A DNA stretch of 16,701 nucleotides from CAZFAT01 sp964517075 (lineage in GTDB: Bacteria; Acidobacteriota; Vicinamibacteria; Vicinamibacterales; SCN-69-37), in NCBI GenBank assembly GCA_964517075.1, contig CAZFAT010000306.1:1-16701 (forward strand), written 5' to 3'. The position numbers and the translations under genes were made by a program. How positions within the stretch are numbered: the first letter of the stretch is position 1; the number at the start of each line of letters is the position of its first letter. Positions 7,209 to 15,136 of the stretch are shown here, piece after piece. The notes beneath the pieces are model-generated. The model did not search any database. It was not told the DNA's origin and worked only from the letters and a program-made list of their open reading frames with translations.

Positions 7209-9257
7209 ATGTCCCTGAGCCTCCCGCGGATCAGCGCTGTCACCCTTCTGGCCATTCTGCCCTTCGCTGAGGTTGGTCGCGCCCAGACCCCTCAGGCGCC
7301 GCCGGTCTTTCGCGCCGAAGCGAACCTCGTCGAGGTCATCGTCCGCGTGACCGACGCCAAGGGCCAGTTCATTCCGGACCTGACCCAGGCGGACTTCGCG
7401 CTGGACGAGGAAGGACGCGCGCAGACCATCGTCGCGTTCAATCGTGTCGACCTGCCGCGAGCGCCGGTGTCGGTGGCGGGCACGAGCCGTCCGGTGCTGG
7501 AGAGGCCGGTCATGTCCGCGGTGGCCACGAACGCCGCCGTCGAGGACGCGCGGCTCTTCGTGCTGATTCTCGATGACATGTTGACGGCTCCTCGGTTCAC
7601 GATTCCTGCTCGACGCGCCGCCCGTGAGTTCGTCGAACGGTTCGTGGGGCCGTCCGATCTTGTGGCCGCCTTCGCGACCGGTGGTCGCGGCGTGCAGACG
7701 CAAGAGTTCACGACCGACAAGACGCGCCTGCTGCAGGCGATTGATCGGTTCATCGGGCGACGCTGCCGAGTGTCGGGCGCTGCGCTTGGCGCCAACACGA
7801 TAGGTGAATCAGAAGCGGCGAAGGTCTATGACATCCGCGTCGCCGCAGATGTGATCCAGGCCGTGGCGAAGCACCTGAATGGCGCTCGGGGCCGTCGCGT
7901 CAGCGTGCTTTGGATCAGTGAAGGAATCGACTACAACATGCTGGGGCCAATCAGGGGCACGGTCGGAAACCACTTGCCAGGAACCGACCCTGATCCCGGC
8001 ACGGTCAATTGGGCGATGCAAAGTGCCATCGACACGCTCCGGCGTTCCAATGTCACGCTCTACGCGGTTGATCCCAGACGGCTCTACCCCGTAGTTGATT
8101 TGGAGGGCGACGAGAAGTGGGACGCCCTGTGCGCGGCGCCAAACCAGCGCGAAGTGCAGCGCTCGCTCGAGAGCCTCCGACGGTTCTCGGAGGAAACCGG
8201 CGGCTTTCCCGTCGTCAACTCGAACGACTACACGTCAGGCTTCGATCGCATCCTCGACGAGAACAGCCAGTACTACGTCCTCGGCTACCAGCCGAACCGG
8301 CGCGGCCGTGACGGGGAAATCAGGCGTATCCGCGTTCGGGTGACGCGCCCCGGTTTACAGCGCGCGATCGTTTCTGCACGGTCCAGCTACCAGGTGTCAT
8401 CTCCCGAAGTGCCTCCGCCGGCCCCGCGGGGCACCGGGACCGCTGTCGCCGCCGCCCTCACGAACAGTCTGCCGACCGCGGGGCTCCCGCTCCGCGTCCA
8501 GGCCGTGCCCCGCCGAGGCACCGATGGTCGTGGTCTGGTCCACGTCATCGTCGAGGCCTCGGCAAGGGATCTGCAGTTCGCTCAGGTCGACGACCGTTTT
8601 ACCGAGCGGATCGAGTTCGGCCTGCTGACCGCCGATCGCCTGGCCCGTCAGGGTAACGTCCAGCCGGTGGCCATGGATCTCAGCTTGACGGCCGCCCAAG
8701 TTGCGCAGATTCGGCATACGGGCGTGCGCTGGCTGACGACGATCGATCTCGAGCCCGGCCATTACAGCTTGCGGATCGCGGGTCACGCCCTCGGCAGCAA
8801 ACGTTCTGGAGCCATCTTCCTCGACATCGACGTGCCGAAGTATGAAGACGATGACATGCGGATCGATGGTGTCGCGCTAACGTCGAAGCCTGCGGCGCTG
8901 ACACTGACCAGCGGGACGTCGTCCGCCGCGCTCGGCCTGCCCGGACCGCCGACGACGGCGCGCACGTTCGTCAAGGGCGACGTCATCACCCTCGGCGCCG
9001 AGATCGGACTGCGGCGTGACTTCAAACAGGGCGCCGTGCACCTGACCGTGTACCCACAGACTGCGCCGACGGACGCCCCGCCGTTGCTCACTCGCACGGT
9101 CGAGCTACTCGACCGAACCGCCGCCGAACAACCGCGCGCGTTCGCGCTCGACACGGGCGCCCTCGGTCCTGGACAGTTCCTTCTGCGGCTCACCGTGCGC
9201 GATCTGGAGGGGCGCAGCGCTGACACGGCCGTGCTGTTCGAAGTCGTCGAGCAGTAG
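7209..9257 (+). CDS. Secreted VWA-like protein (VWFA-related Acidobacterial domain family)
   Basis: The 682-residue protein starts with ATG behind GAGG at 7 bases spacing and has a Sec signal peptide (hydrophobic 8-20, cleavage near VGRAQ). Residues ~33-80 form the strand-rich leader typical of the family (VFRAEANLVEVIVRVTDAKG, PDLTQADFALDEEG). The VWA-like core spans ~116-392: RLFVLILDDMLTAPR, RRVSVLWISEGIDYN, NVTLYAVDPR and QYYVLGYQPN. The metal site is degenerate: at the DxSxS position it reads D122-D-M-L-T126, so the first Ser is lost. The last ~280 residues look like beta-rich repeats (for example AVHLTVYPQTAP, FLLRLTVRDLEG). The family is common in Acidobacteriota and of unknown function; a role in extracellular protein contacts is inferred. 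The next gene starts 54 bases downstream, suggesting co-transcription. Confidence 0.88.
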   Translation: MSLSLPRISAVTLLAILPFAEVGRAQTPQAPPVFRAEANLVEVIVRVTDAKGQFIPDLTQADFALDEEGRAQTIVAFNRVDLPRAPVSVAGTSRPVLERPVMSAVATNAAVEDARLFVLILDDMLTAPRFTIPARRAAREFVERFVGPSDLVAAFATGGRGVQTQEFTTDKTRLLQAIDRFIGRRCRVSGAALGANTIGESEAAKVYDIRVAADVIQAVAKHLNGARGRRVSVLWISEGIDYNMLGPIRGTVGNHLPGTDPDPGTVNWAMQSAIDTLRRSNVTLYAVDPRRLYPVVDLEGDEKWDALCAAPNQREVQRSLESLRRFSEETGGFPVVNSNDYTSGFDRILDENSQYYVLGYQPNRRGRDGEIRRIRVRVTRPGLQRAIVSARSSYQVSSPEVPPPAPRGTGTAVAAALTNSLPTAGLPLRVQAVPRRGTDGRGLVHVIVEASARDLQFAQVDDRFTERIEFGLLTADRLARQGNVQPVAMDLSLTAAQVAQIRHTGVRWLTTIDLEPGHYSLRIAGHALGSKRSGAIFLDIDVPKYEDDDMRIDGVALTSKPAALTLTSGTSSAALGLPGPPTTARTFVKGDVITLGAEIGLRRDFKQGAVHLTVYPQTAPTDAPPLLTRTVELLDRTAAEQPRAFALDTGALGPGQFLLRLTVRDLEGRSADTAVLFEVVEQ

Positions 9258-9311
9258 TCCTGCAGCGAGGAGCTATAGTCAGGCCGTGCCCGAACCACCA
9301 GGGGATCAGCG

Positions 9312-11045
9312 ATGTCCATCAGCCGCGTCGTGACGTGCCTCGTCGCGTTGGTTGTGATTTCTTCCTTACCAATCCTTCGGGCCCAGGATCCGCGCGCGGC
9401 TCAGGTGATGGGAACGGTGGTAGACGCCACGACACGGGAGCCAGTTCCCGGTGCTCGGGTAACCATGCTGCCGCGCATCTGGCCTTACCGCGAGCGGAGT
9501 CAGGTGGTCACTGACGCAGCTGGCCGGTTCACCGTATCGGATCTCGCGGGCGGGTTCTATGAGCTGTCGGCAGCGCATGATGACTACATCAGACTATTCG
9601 AGAGTGGGCCTCTTCAATCGTACCGGCTCATCGACGTCGTCCCTGGCGGGACGGTAAGCGGCGTGGCGCTGGGATTGGGTCGCAGCGCCGCCCTGTCGGG
9701 CACCGTTCGCGATGAGGCCGGCGAACCGGTCGTGAAAGCGGAGGTCACGGCCCTCCGGCGGGACCTGGGCGTGGCTGGAGGCCTGCAGAGCATGGGGACC
9801 GCGAGGACCGATGACCGCGGCGCCTATCGCATCGCACTGAGGCAAACTGGCGACTACCTCGTCTTCGTTCGGCCGGGCGAAGAGTTCCTGCCTCGTGTAC
9901 AAGCCCGCGCGTCGCAGACCTTATCGTCTATTGGCACGTTCCACCCTGCAGCCCACCGTCCGGCCGAGGCGTCCATCCTGACCATTGCGTCCGGCGAAGA
10001 GCGACGCGGCATCGATGTCTCGCTCGCCCAGGCGCACGGGGTCACCGTCTCCGGCGTGCTTGAAGGGTCCGACGAAACCGGACGGCTGCTAGACTTCTTC
10101 CTCGTCCCTCTGGACGGTGACGATTCGCTCTGGGACTTGCCCTCGGGAATGGTCCGCGTTCCACTTGGCGGCCGTTTCGCGTTTTCGAACGTGTCAGAAG
10201 GTCGGTACATGCTCTCTGGCGTTTCCTTTCCGTCCCGCACGGGACGGGGAAACCCGCTGATGCAGCGCCGTCCCTGGTCACCGAACAGCTTCGGCATCAT
10301 CGGCATGAGACCCGGGGAACCCGTCGGGGCTCCGCCGGATGGAGACACGCTGTGGACGCAGATGCCGGTGACGGTCGGGCGAGTGGAGGTCGTCGATCTC
10401 GCAATGCCCCTCACGCGTGGCGCGCGTATCGAAGGCAGAGTCGTCTTCGATGGCACGGCGCCGGAACCGTCGTCGGCAGAGCTTCAGGCGGTGAATATCA
10501 CGGTGATCCCGGCCAGTGCGAAGCCCCTCGGATCCATGCCAGTCTCGGGCCTGGCGGCGGACGGAACGTTCCGGACCGTTGGCCTGCCTCCAGGGGATTA
10601 CAGGGTCGCCGTAGCGTTCGAGACCGCCGTGTGGCGCACTCGATCCGTTACGGTCGGCGGGAAAGACGTGGGCGGACAGCCGGTCTCGCTCGGCCAGTCG
10701 GACGTCCATGACTTCGTTCAGACGTTCAGCGATCGCCGGACCGTGATTTCAGGACTGGTGACTGACCGCTCAGGGCGCCCATTTGCCGATCAACTGGTCA
10801 TTGTCTTCCCAACGGATCGCTCGATCGGGACAGCCGGCAGAACCATGATGACGTCAACGAGCCAGCGCGGCACGTTCGAGCTGCAGATGGGGTTGAGTGG
10901 GGGCGCGTACTTCGTTGCCGGCTTGCCGGCGACTCTGAGGAACCGCTCCAGGGAGCCCGAACTGCTCGATGCGTTGAGTCGTTCGGCGACGAGGGTGCGC
11001 ATCGAAGACGGCCAGAGCCTCAGGGTGCTGGTCAGCGTCCCGTAG
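9312..11045 (+). CDS. Secreted multi-domain carboxypeptidase-regulatory-like protein
   Basis: This 577-residue product has a signal peptide (MSISRVVTCLVALVVISSLP, cleavage near LRAQ). Several prealbumin-like beta-sandwich units of the carboxypeptidase-regulatory type follow: ~30-95 (VMGTVVDATTREPVPGARV ... GRFTVSDLAGGFYEL), ~125-188 (LSGTVRDEAGEPVVKAEV ... GAYRIALRQTGDYLVF), and less regular ones near 236-305, 372-450 and 475-545 (VISGLVTDRSGRPFADQL). No catalytic domain is visible, so it is probably a structural or binding protein at the cell surface. The start follows AGGGG at about 8 bases. It lies 54 bases behind the VWA gene on the same strand and probably shares its transcript; a TATAGT at about 9273 has no convincing -35 partner. 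The ligand is unknown. Confidence 0.82.
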   Translation: MSISRVVTCLVALVVISSLPILRAQDPRAAQVMGTVVDATTREPVPGARVTMLPRIWPYRERSQVVTDAAGRFTVSDLAGGFYELSAAHDDYIRLFESGPLQSYRLIDVVPGGTVSGVALGLGRSAALSGTVRDEAGEPVVKAEVTALRRDLGVAGGLQSMGTARTDDRGAYRIALRQTGDYLVFVRPGEEFLPRVQARASQTLSSIGTFHPAAHRPAEASILTIASGEERRGIDVSLAQAHGVTVSGVLEGSDETGRLLDFFLVPLDGDDSLWDLPSGMVRVPLGGRFAFSNVSEGRYMLSGVSFPSRTGRGNPLMQRRPWSPNSFGIIGMRPGEPVGAPPDGDTLWTQMPVTVGRVEVVDLAMPLTRGARIEGRVVFDGTAPEPSSAELQAVNITVIPASAKPLGSMPVSGLAADGTFRTVGLPPGDYRVAVAFETAVWRTRSVTVGGKDVGGQPVSLGQSDVHDFVQTFSDRRTVISGLVTDRSGRPFADQLVIVFPTDRSIGTAGRTMMTSTSQRGTFELQMGLSGGAYFVAGLPATLRNRSREPELLDALSRSATRVRIEDGQSLRVLVSVP

Positions 11046-11109
11046 GCGGCGTGACGGCCGTCGCTCGACCTCGACAACTTCATGCCTCCTTCTCGGGACC
11101 GCGTTGGCC

Positions 11110-11124
11110 GTCGGCTTCGCCGAC
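11110..11124 (+). terminator. Small hairpin downstream of the carboxypeptidase-regulatory gene
   Basis: GTCGGC-TTC-GCCGAC is a perfect 6-bp stem with a 3-base loop, 65 bases after the stop at 11045 in the convergent gap 11046-11238. There is no T-tract. It may help end the plus-strand transcript. Confidence 0.25.
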
Positions 11125-11189
11125 ATCCGCCAGATCCGAGCGCTGGTCCCTGCAGGTTCCATCTGCCACCCCCACCGGGGAGCAGTCGC

Positions 11190-11240
11190 AAGAGGCGTAC
11201 CGGCTGGAGCCGGCCGCGGCCGCCGCGCGTGCCGCCTCTT
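11190..11240 (-). terminator. Nested inverted repeat at the sialidase stop codon
   Basis: AAGAGGCG (11190-11197) and CGCCTCTT (11233-11240) are 8-base reverse complements. They enclose a second stem, CCGGC-TGGA-GCCGG (11200-11213). The outer arm overlaps the TAA of the sialidase-like gene, a usual place for an end signal of the minus-strand run. No clear T-tract follows. Confidence 0.35.
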
Positions 11241-12423
11241 ACGGCCGGGGATCTCCCGCGCGCACCCAGTCCTCGTTGAACCGCGCGTGCTTGATCGACT
11301 TGCCGGCCGGCGTGAAGTAGCTGTAGGTCACGTGCACGGCGCCGTCGCGCGCCTGAATCACCGAGGGATAGTGATACTGGTTCGGACCCGCGCCGCCGGG
11401 CTGGCCCTCGACGTGGCGGCGGAACGGCCACGTCGCGCCCTCGTCCTCCGACAGGGCCGCGACGAGCGAGTGCCGGCCCTGCTCGAGATCGTTGTGGACC
11501 ATGATCCAGTGGCCGTTCTGCAGACGGACCACCTCCACGCTCGACCCCGGATTGAGGATGTCCGTGTCGCGCGCGGTCGTCCACGACTCGCCGTCGTCGG
11601 TCGACACGCTCATGAGCGCGCGTTTCGGCGCCGGGCCGTTGTCGCGCAGGTAGGCGACGAGCGTTCCGTCGTTCTTGCGCACCACCGACGGCTGGATGCC
11701 GCCGCGGCCCACGATCGGTTCGCTGCCTCTCCACGTGAGGCCCCCGTCGTCGCTGATCGCCATGATGCCGAATGAGTACCCGTCGGAGTACATCGGCACC
11801 AGGATCCGGCCCGAAGGCAGCTGCAGGGGATGCGTCCGGGTGAACCAGCCCACGCGGGAGAAGTATTCGTCCTCGGCCCGCTCGATGAGTCGCGCGCCCG
11901 CGGCGACCAGTTCAGGATTTCCGGCCGTGGCCTCCGAGACGAACGCCTTCGTCCTGGGAATGATGTCCTTCGGGGCGATCACGATGTTGTCCTGAAACGC
12001 CCACGCCGGCGGCCCCTCGGCCTGCTGGTAGTCGCTCGAGATCCGGTACTTCATCAACGCCGTCTCCCACCGGTGCGCGATGATGAGCGGCCAGAAGAAG
12101 AACAGCCGCTCCCGGCGGTCGATGAAGAGCACGGGATTCGTTTCTGGAAACCCGGGCGCGTCGGCCATCGTGAACGGCGCCGACCAGCCCTGGCGCGCAC
12201 TGCGCCAGCGCGCGCCGCGGATGAGCACGTCGTCGGCCGTGCGCTCGCCGGACCCGTGGAACCAGCACACGAGCAGCGCGCGGTTCGGCAGCTCGACGAT
12301 CGACGAGGAGTGGTTGTGCCAGGACTCGAGCGGGAAGAGGAGCTCGCTGGAGTGCTGAGGCTCGGCGGCCGGCGCCACGGCGGCACCGGCGATCGCCACG
12401 AGGACGACAAGGGCATGACGCAT
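11239..12423 (-). CDS. Secreted sialidase-like protein with Asp-box (BNR) repeats
   Basis: The product has 394 residues: a signal peptide (MRHALVVLVAIAGAAVAPAA) and then a six-bladed-propeller-type domain of the sialidase superfamily (PF13088-like). Three Asp boxes with the S-x-D-x-G-x-x-W pattern are clear: SDDGGLTW (224-231), STDDGESW (274-281) and SEDEGATW (325-332). Other family-like stretches are NHSSSIVELPNRALL, GGIQPSVVRKNDGTLVAYLRD and HYPSVIQARDGAVHVTYSY. Classical GH33 enzymes use an Arg triad and a Tyr/Glu pair; I cannot assign these without an alignment, so hydrolysis of sialic acid is not claimed. Many acidobacterial and planctomycete relatives have unknown glycan specificity. 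It starts 21 bases after the small DUF5666-like gene and is the last gene of the run. Confidence 0.87.
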   Translation of the reverse strand: MRHALVVLVAIAGAAVAPAAEPQHSSELLFPLESWHNHSSSIVELPNRALLVCWFHGSGERTADDVLIRGARWRSARQGWSAPFTMADAPGFPETNPVLFIDRRERLFFFWPLIIAHRWETALMKYRISSDYQQAEGPPAWAFQDNIVIAPKDIIPRTKAFVSEATAGNPELVAAGARLIERAEDEYFSRVGWFTRTHPLQLPSGRILVPMYSDGYSFGIMAISDDGGLTWRGSEPIVGRGGIQPSVVRKNDGTLVAYLRDNGPAPKRALMSVSTDDGESWTTARDTDILNPGSSVEVVRLQNGHWIMVHNDLEQGRHSLVAALSEDEGATWPFRRHVEGQPGGAGPNQYHYPSVIQARDGAVHVTYSYFTPAGKSIKHARFNEDWVRAGDPRP

Positions 12424-12444
12424 GGGCTGGCCTCGATGCGATGA

Positions 12445-12774
12445 CTACTTGCCGAGGGGCGGCACGATCCGGATCTCGACCGCTTCGAGGTCCGAGTCGT
12501 CGTGGCCGAGCGCGTCGACCACCACGCTCAGTCCCGCCTTCAGGGCTGACTTCGCCACCGGCTTCTTGTCGCGACTGATGGCGGTCTTCTCCGTGATGGC
12601 AATCACCACGGTGACGTCCTTCGAGTTCTCCTTGAACCTCATGGATAACCGGTTCTTCTGGAGGTCCATCCCGACCACCGTGCCAATGAATCTGAACTCG
12701 TCATGCGCCCACGACGGCGCCACGCCAAGTGTGACGAGCGCGACGAGCACAGCGCCGACGATCCGTCTGGTCAT
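12445..12774 (-). CDS. Small secreted DUF5666-like beta-barrel protein
   Basis: This 109-residue product has a signal peptide (TRRIVGAVLVALVTLGVAPSWA) and one OB-like beta domain: DEFRFIGTVVGMDLQKNRLS, VTVVIAITEKTAISRDKKP, ALKAGLSVVVDALGHDDSDL, EAVEIRIVPP. The alternation 'colour of value, target value, modifier' is that of DUF5666 and related secreted proteins, several of which lie next to metal-handling genes. I chose the ATG at 12774 since it follows GGGGGAGG at good spacing; a start ten codons upstream would spoil the signal peptide. It lies 34 bases behind the anchor gene and 21 bases before the sialidase-like gene. Biochemical role unknown; a metal-linked periplasmic role is only suggested by context. 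Confidence 0.75.
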   Translation of the reverse strand: MTRRIVGAVLVALVTLGVAPSWAHDEFRFIGTVVGMDLQKNRLSMRFKENSKDVTVVIAITEKTAISRDKKPVAKSALKAGLSVVVDALGHDDSDLEAVEIRIVPPLGK

Positions 12775-12808
12775 GGTGCCTCCCCCTGCGATCGCTCGTA
12801 ACATTTGA

Positions 12809-13492
12809 TTAAGGAGCCGTCGCCGGACTGTCGCGAATTCGATCCCAGGCGGCCCTCAGCGTCGGCAGGGCGGTGAGGTTGTGAGTCCGCCGCGTGCGGT
12901 TGGATCGGAACTCCGTGGCGGCACTGTAGAAGCCCGCCGTCGTCAGCGTGATGGTCATCGTGTCGCCTTCAGTGTTCTCCCAGTACCACCCGTGGATGCC
13001 CGAGAACGGCGCCGTGAATGCCCCGTTCGCCTGGCGCCTGGGCTGCCGGTCGAAGCTGACCGGATCCGGTTTCGGCGTGCCGTCCGGGTCCGCGTGAAAA
13101 TCGTAGACAGGCAGGGCGCTGGCGGTCCACGCGTACACCATACTCGCTCCCTTCTCGAGACGGTACTTGTATTCCAGATACTCGTACGGGCCCAGCACGA
13201 GTTGAATGGAGTCGACTTTGTACTCCGCGCCGTAATGGGCGACCGGGCCTTCCTGGACCGGCGTGAGCGCGGCGGCGCCGGCCGGCGCCGGGATGTCGGG
13301 GTCGGCCGGCGGGGCCCCAATCGCGGTCAGCCCGAGCGCACGGCCCACACCCAGCGGATCGACGCCGTATTCGGCGGGCAGGACGGCCGTCACGAGGATG
13401 CCTGCCGCGACGGCGGCCGCGACGACGACCGTGGTGAGCAGTCGGCGCACAGACGGGAGCGGGCCAGGTGGCTGGATCCGTGGTGTGGTCAT
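12809..13492 (-). CDS. Membrane-anchored beta-domain protein ('transmembrane anchor protein' type)
   Basis: The 227-residue product has a short N-terminus, one membrane helix (~17-38, LLTTVVVAAAVAAGILVTAV) and the conserved juxtamembrane stretch LPAEYGVDPLGVGRALGLT (38-56). A proline/alanine linker follows, then an outer beta domain (~92-192) with GPYEYLEYKYRLEKGASMVY, YDFHADPDGTPKPD and GIHGWYWENTEGDTMTITL. I recognise this pattern from proteins annotated as 'transmembrane anchor protein' beside HupE/UreJ genes in Proteobacteria. The His/Asp-rich HADPDG segment and aromatic GWYWEN could be a ligand site. Its ATG overlaps the HupE stop (ATGA, 13492-13489), so the two are probably translated in step and work together at the membrane. 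The C-terminal ~30 residues are basic and may extend past the fold. Confidence 0.8.
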   Translation of the reverse strand: MTTPRIQPPGPLPSVRRLLTTVVVAAAVAAGILVTAVLPAEYGVDPLGVGRALGLTAIGAPPADPDIPAPAGAAALTPVQEGPVAHYGAEYKVDSIQLVLGPYEYLEYKYRLEKGASMVYAWTASALPVYDFHADPDGTPKPDPVSFDRQPRRQANGAFTAPFSGIHGWYWENTEGDTMTITLTTAGFYSAATEFRSNRTRRTHNLTALPTLRAAWDRIRDSPATAP

Positions 13493-14184
13493 GGTGCGTC
13501 CAGGAGAAATCCCGCGATCTGGTAGCCCATGAACACGAATCCCGCGGTCATGAGCGCCGCATTGGTCAGATACGCATGGCGAAGGAATCCCGGGTGCGTG
13601 CGCCAGTGGCCCAGGGCCATGAGCACGGCGCCGAGCGCGAGCACCTGGCCAATCTCGACCCCGACGTTGAAGCTGACGATGTTCGCGACCAGCCCGTTCG
13701 TCGACAGCGCGAAGTCCTGCAGCTTCGTCGCGAGGCCGAATCCATGGAACAGACCGAACACGAGCACCGCGAGGCGCGTGTCGGGCTGGAATCCGAGCAT
13801 CCGCTTGAACCCCCCGACGTTCTCGAACGCCTTGTAGACGATGGAGAGGCCGATGATGGCGTCGACGACGTGGGCGTCCGCGCGCACGCCACCCAGAGCG
13901 CCCGCGAGCAGCGTCGCGCTGTGTCCCAGGGTGAAGAGACTGACGTACACACAGATGTCCTTGAGTCGATAGAGAAAGAACACCACACCGACCAGGAACA
14001 GCAGGTGGTCGTAGCCGGTCACCATGTGCTTGGCGCCCAGATACAAAAGCGGTCCCACCGCGGCGCCGTCGAGCGACTGCAGGAAGCGCCCGTCCTTCGT
14101 GGCCATGCCGTGGGCGCTGACGACGGCGGATGCCGCGACGACCGCGATCGCCAGGGGAATCGATTGTCGGAGACGGTTCAACAT
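13489..14184 (-). CDS. HupE/UreJ-family membrane protein
   Basis: The product has 231 residues with a cleavable or first hydrophobic segment (IPLAIAVVAASAVVSA) and about six membrane spans. HupE/UreJ type 2 motifs are present: GYDHLLFLVGVVFF (57-70), FTLGHSATLL (84-93), FGLFHGFGLATKL (143-155) and FNVGVEIGQ (172-180). Their His, Asp and Glu residues inside the membrane are those expected of a metal-ion path. The family includes nickel and possibly cobalt permeases of hydrogenase and urease operons, but many members, including this one, sit far from such genes. ATG at 14184 is preferred; a TTG five codons upstream lacks a ribosome site. It appears to be the first gene of a four-gene run. Confidence 0.87.
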   Translation of the reverse strand: MLNRLRQSIPLAIAVVAASAVVSAHGMATKDGRFLQSLDGAAVGPLLYLGAKHMVTGYDHLLFLVGVVFFLYRLKDICVYVSLFTLGHSATLLAGALGGVRADAHVVDAIIGLSIVYKAFENVGGFKRMLGFQPDTRLAVLVFGLFHGFGLATKLQDFALSTNGLVANIVSFNVGVEIGQVLALGAVLMALGHWRTHPGFLRHAYLTNAALMTAGFVFMGYQIAGFLLDAP

Positions 14185-14257
14185 GTGAGCGACCCGCAAG
14201 GGAACCGGCCAGTTGTACTCTCAGTGCCGGCCGGAGCACCAGCCCCGTCGCCGTTCG

Positions 14258-14977
14258 ATGATCTGCCAGGGATCCCAGACGGCGAGGGCCAGGCATTCGT
14301 CGCATACTGACAGCGTGTTCGCTCCTGCGTCGAAGGCCCGGCTCACTCGTCACGATCTCGGCCGCTTCCCGGAGCAGACGCAATTTCATCGCATCGCCCG
14401 CGTGGTGTGCGGGGCCGGCTGCCTGCCGCGCAAAGAGCTCTTCGAGGCCTGGGAAGTGGCCCGTCGCGTCCGCCGTCGCTTTCGCGGCGGCCGCATCGTG
14501 GACCTTTGCGCCGGGCATGGCCTCCTCGCCCAGATCATGCTGCTGCTCGATAACTCCTCACCTGATGCGCTCGTTGTCGACCAAGAGTTGCCGCCGTCGG
14601 CGTCCACGCTGGCCCGCGCGCTGGCCGCCGAGTGGCCCAGGCTCGACGGCCGGGTCACGTTCCTCGAGGGTCCGCTCGAGGAGGTCGACCTCGGCGGGGG
14701 CGACGTGGTCGTGTCCATCCACTCGTGCGGCGCGTTGACCGACCGGGTGATCGACCTCGCCGTGGCAGCACGCGCGCGCTTGGCGGTGCTGCCGTGCTGC
14801 CACGATCCCGGCACGGCCGACACCGGCGCGTTGACCGGATGGCTCGACGGACCGCTCGCGGTGGACGTGGTGCGTGCCTCGAAGCTCCGGGCGCTGGGCT
14901 GGCAGGTGTGGACGCAGACCATTCCCGCGGCAATCACGCCGCAGAATCGGTTGTTGATGGCTTGTCCGCCGGGCTGA
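14258..14977 (+). CDS. SAM-dependent methyltransferase-like protein (PF13679 type)
   Basis: The product is a ~239-residue Rossmann-fold methyltransferase. Motif I reads IVDLCAGHG (~80-88), followed by the acidic VVDQELP at the end of strand 2. The family-specific stretches are SIHSCGALTDRVIDLA (~153-168) and LPCCHD (~178-183), found in the Methyltransf_32 group that includes RNA-modifying and uncharacterised enzymes. The C-terminus ITPQNRLLMACPPG fits the last strands. The paired Cys in PCCHD could bind metal or act in catalysis. The start is uncertain: TTG 14213 (behind AAGGGAA, but only 28 bases from the divergent HupE start), ATG 14258, and GTG 14315 are all in frame. Conserved sequence begins near DLGRFPEQTQFHRIAR. 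The substrate is not known. Confidence 0.82.
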   Translation: MICQGSQTARARHSSHTDSVFAPASKARLTRHDLGRFPEQTQFHRIARVVCGAGCLPRKELFEAWEVARRVRRRFRGGRIVDLCAGHGLLAQIMLLLDNSSPDALVVDQELPPSASTLARALAAEWPRLDGRVTFLEGPLEEVDLGGGDVVVSIHSCGALTDRVIDLAVAARARLAVLPCCHDPGTADTGALTGWLDGPLAVDVVRASKLRALGWQVWTQTIPAAITPQNRLLMACPPG

Positions 14978-15033
14978 AGATCGGCGGCTACATGGTTGCG
15001 CTGAAGCCCAGCGGCGACGGGTCCCACGCCGGT

Positions 15034-15051
15034 GTGTCCTCGGCAGGACGC
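15034..15051 (+). terminator. Hairpin downstream of the methyltransferase gene
   Basis: GTGTCCT and AGGACGC pair as a 7-bp stem with one T-G wobble around a CGGC loop, 57 bases after the methyltransferase stop and before the next promoter. No T-tract is present. Position and stem fit a terminator; weak. Confidence 0.35.
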
Positions 15052-15136
15052 AGTCCACGGCGGCGCCGCTGAGCGCATCCGCGTTGATTGCGCCGGATTC
15101 CCGCTCGGTCCATGGATCCCGCGCCCTTCCCACACG

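Noticed and set aside
6964..7218. 84-codon plus-strand open frame in the divergent intergenic region
   Set aside because: No motif, no convincing ribosome site, and it overlaps the real VWA start.
7209..11045. Protease or peptidase role for the carboxypeptidase-regulatory-like protein
   Set aside because: Only the regulatory beta domain type is seen; no zinc-peptidase catalytic motif exists in either protein of the pair.
14214..14228. Sigma54-like CGGCAC-N5-GTACA on the minus strand ahead of the HupE gene
   Set aside because: Spacing fits but the invariant G of the -12 GC is replaced by A, so sigma54 use is doubtful.
12809..14518. Long 569-codon minus frame upstream of the anchor protein
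   Set aside because: Only the last 227 codons carry the anchor protein; the upstream part lies over HupE in another frame and is Arg-rich noise. The ATGA overlap gives the true start at 13492.
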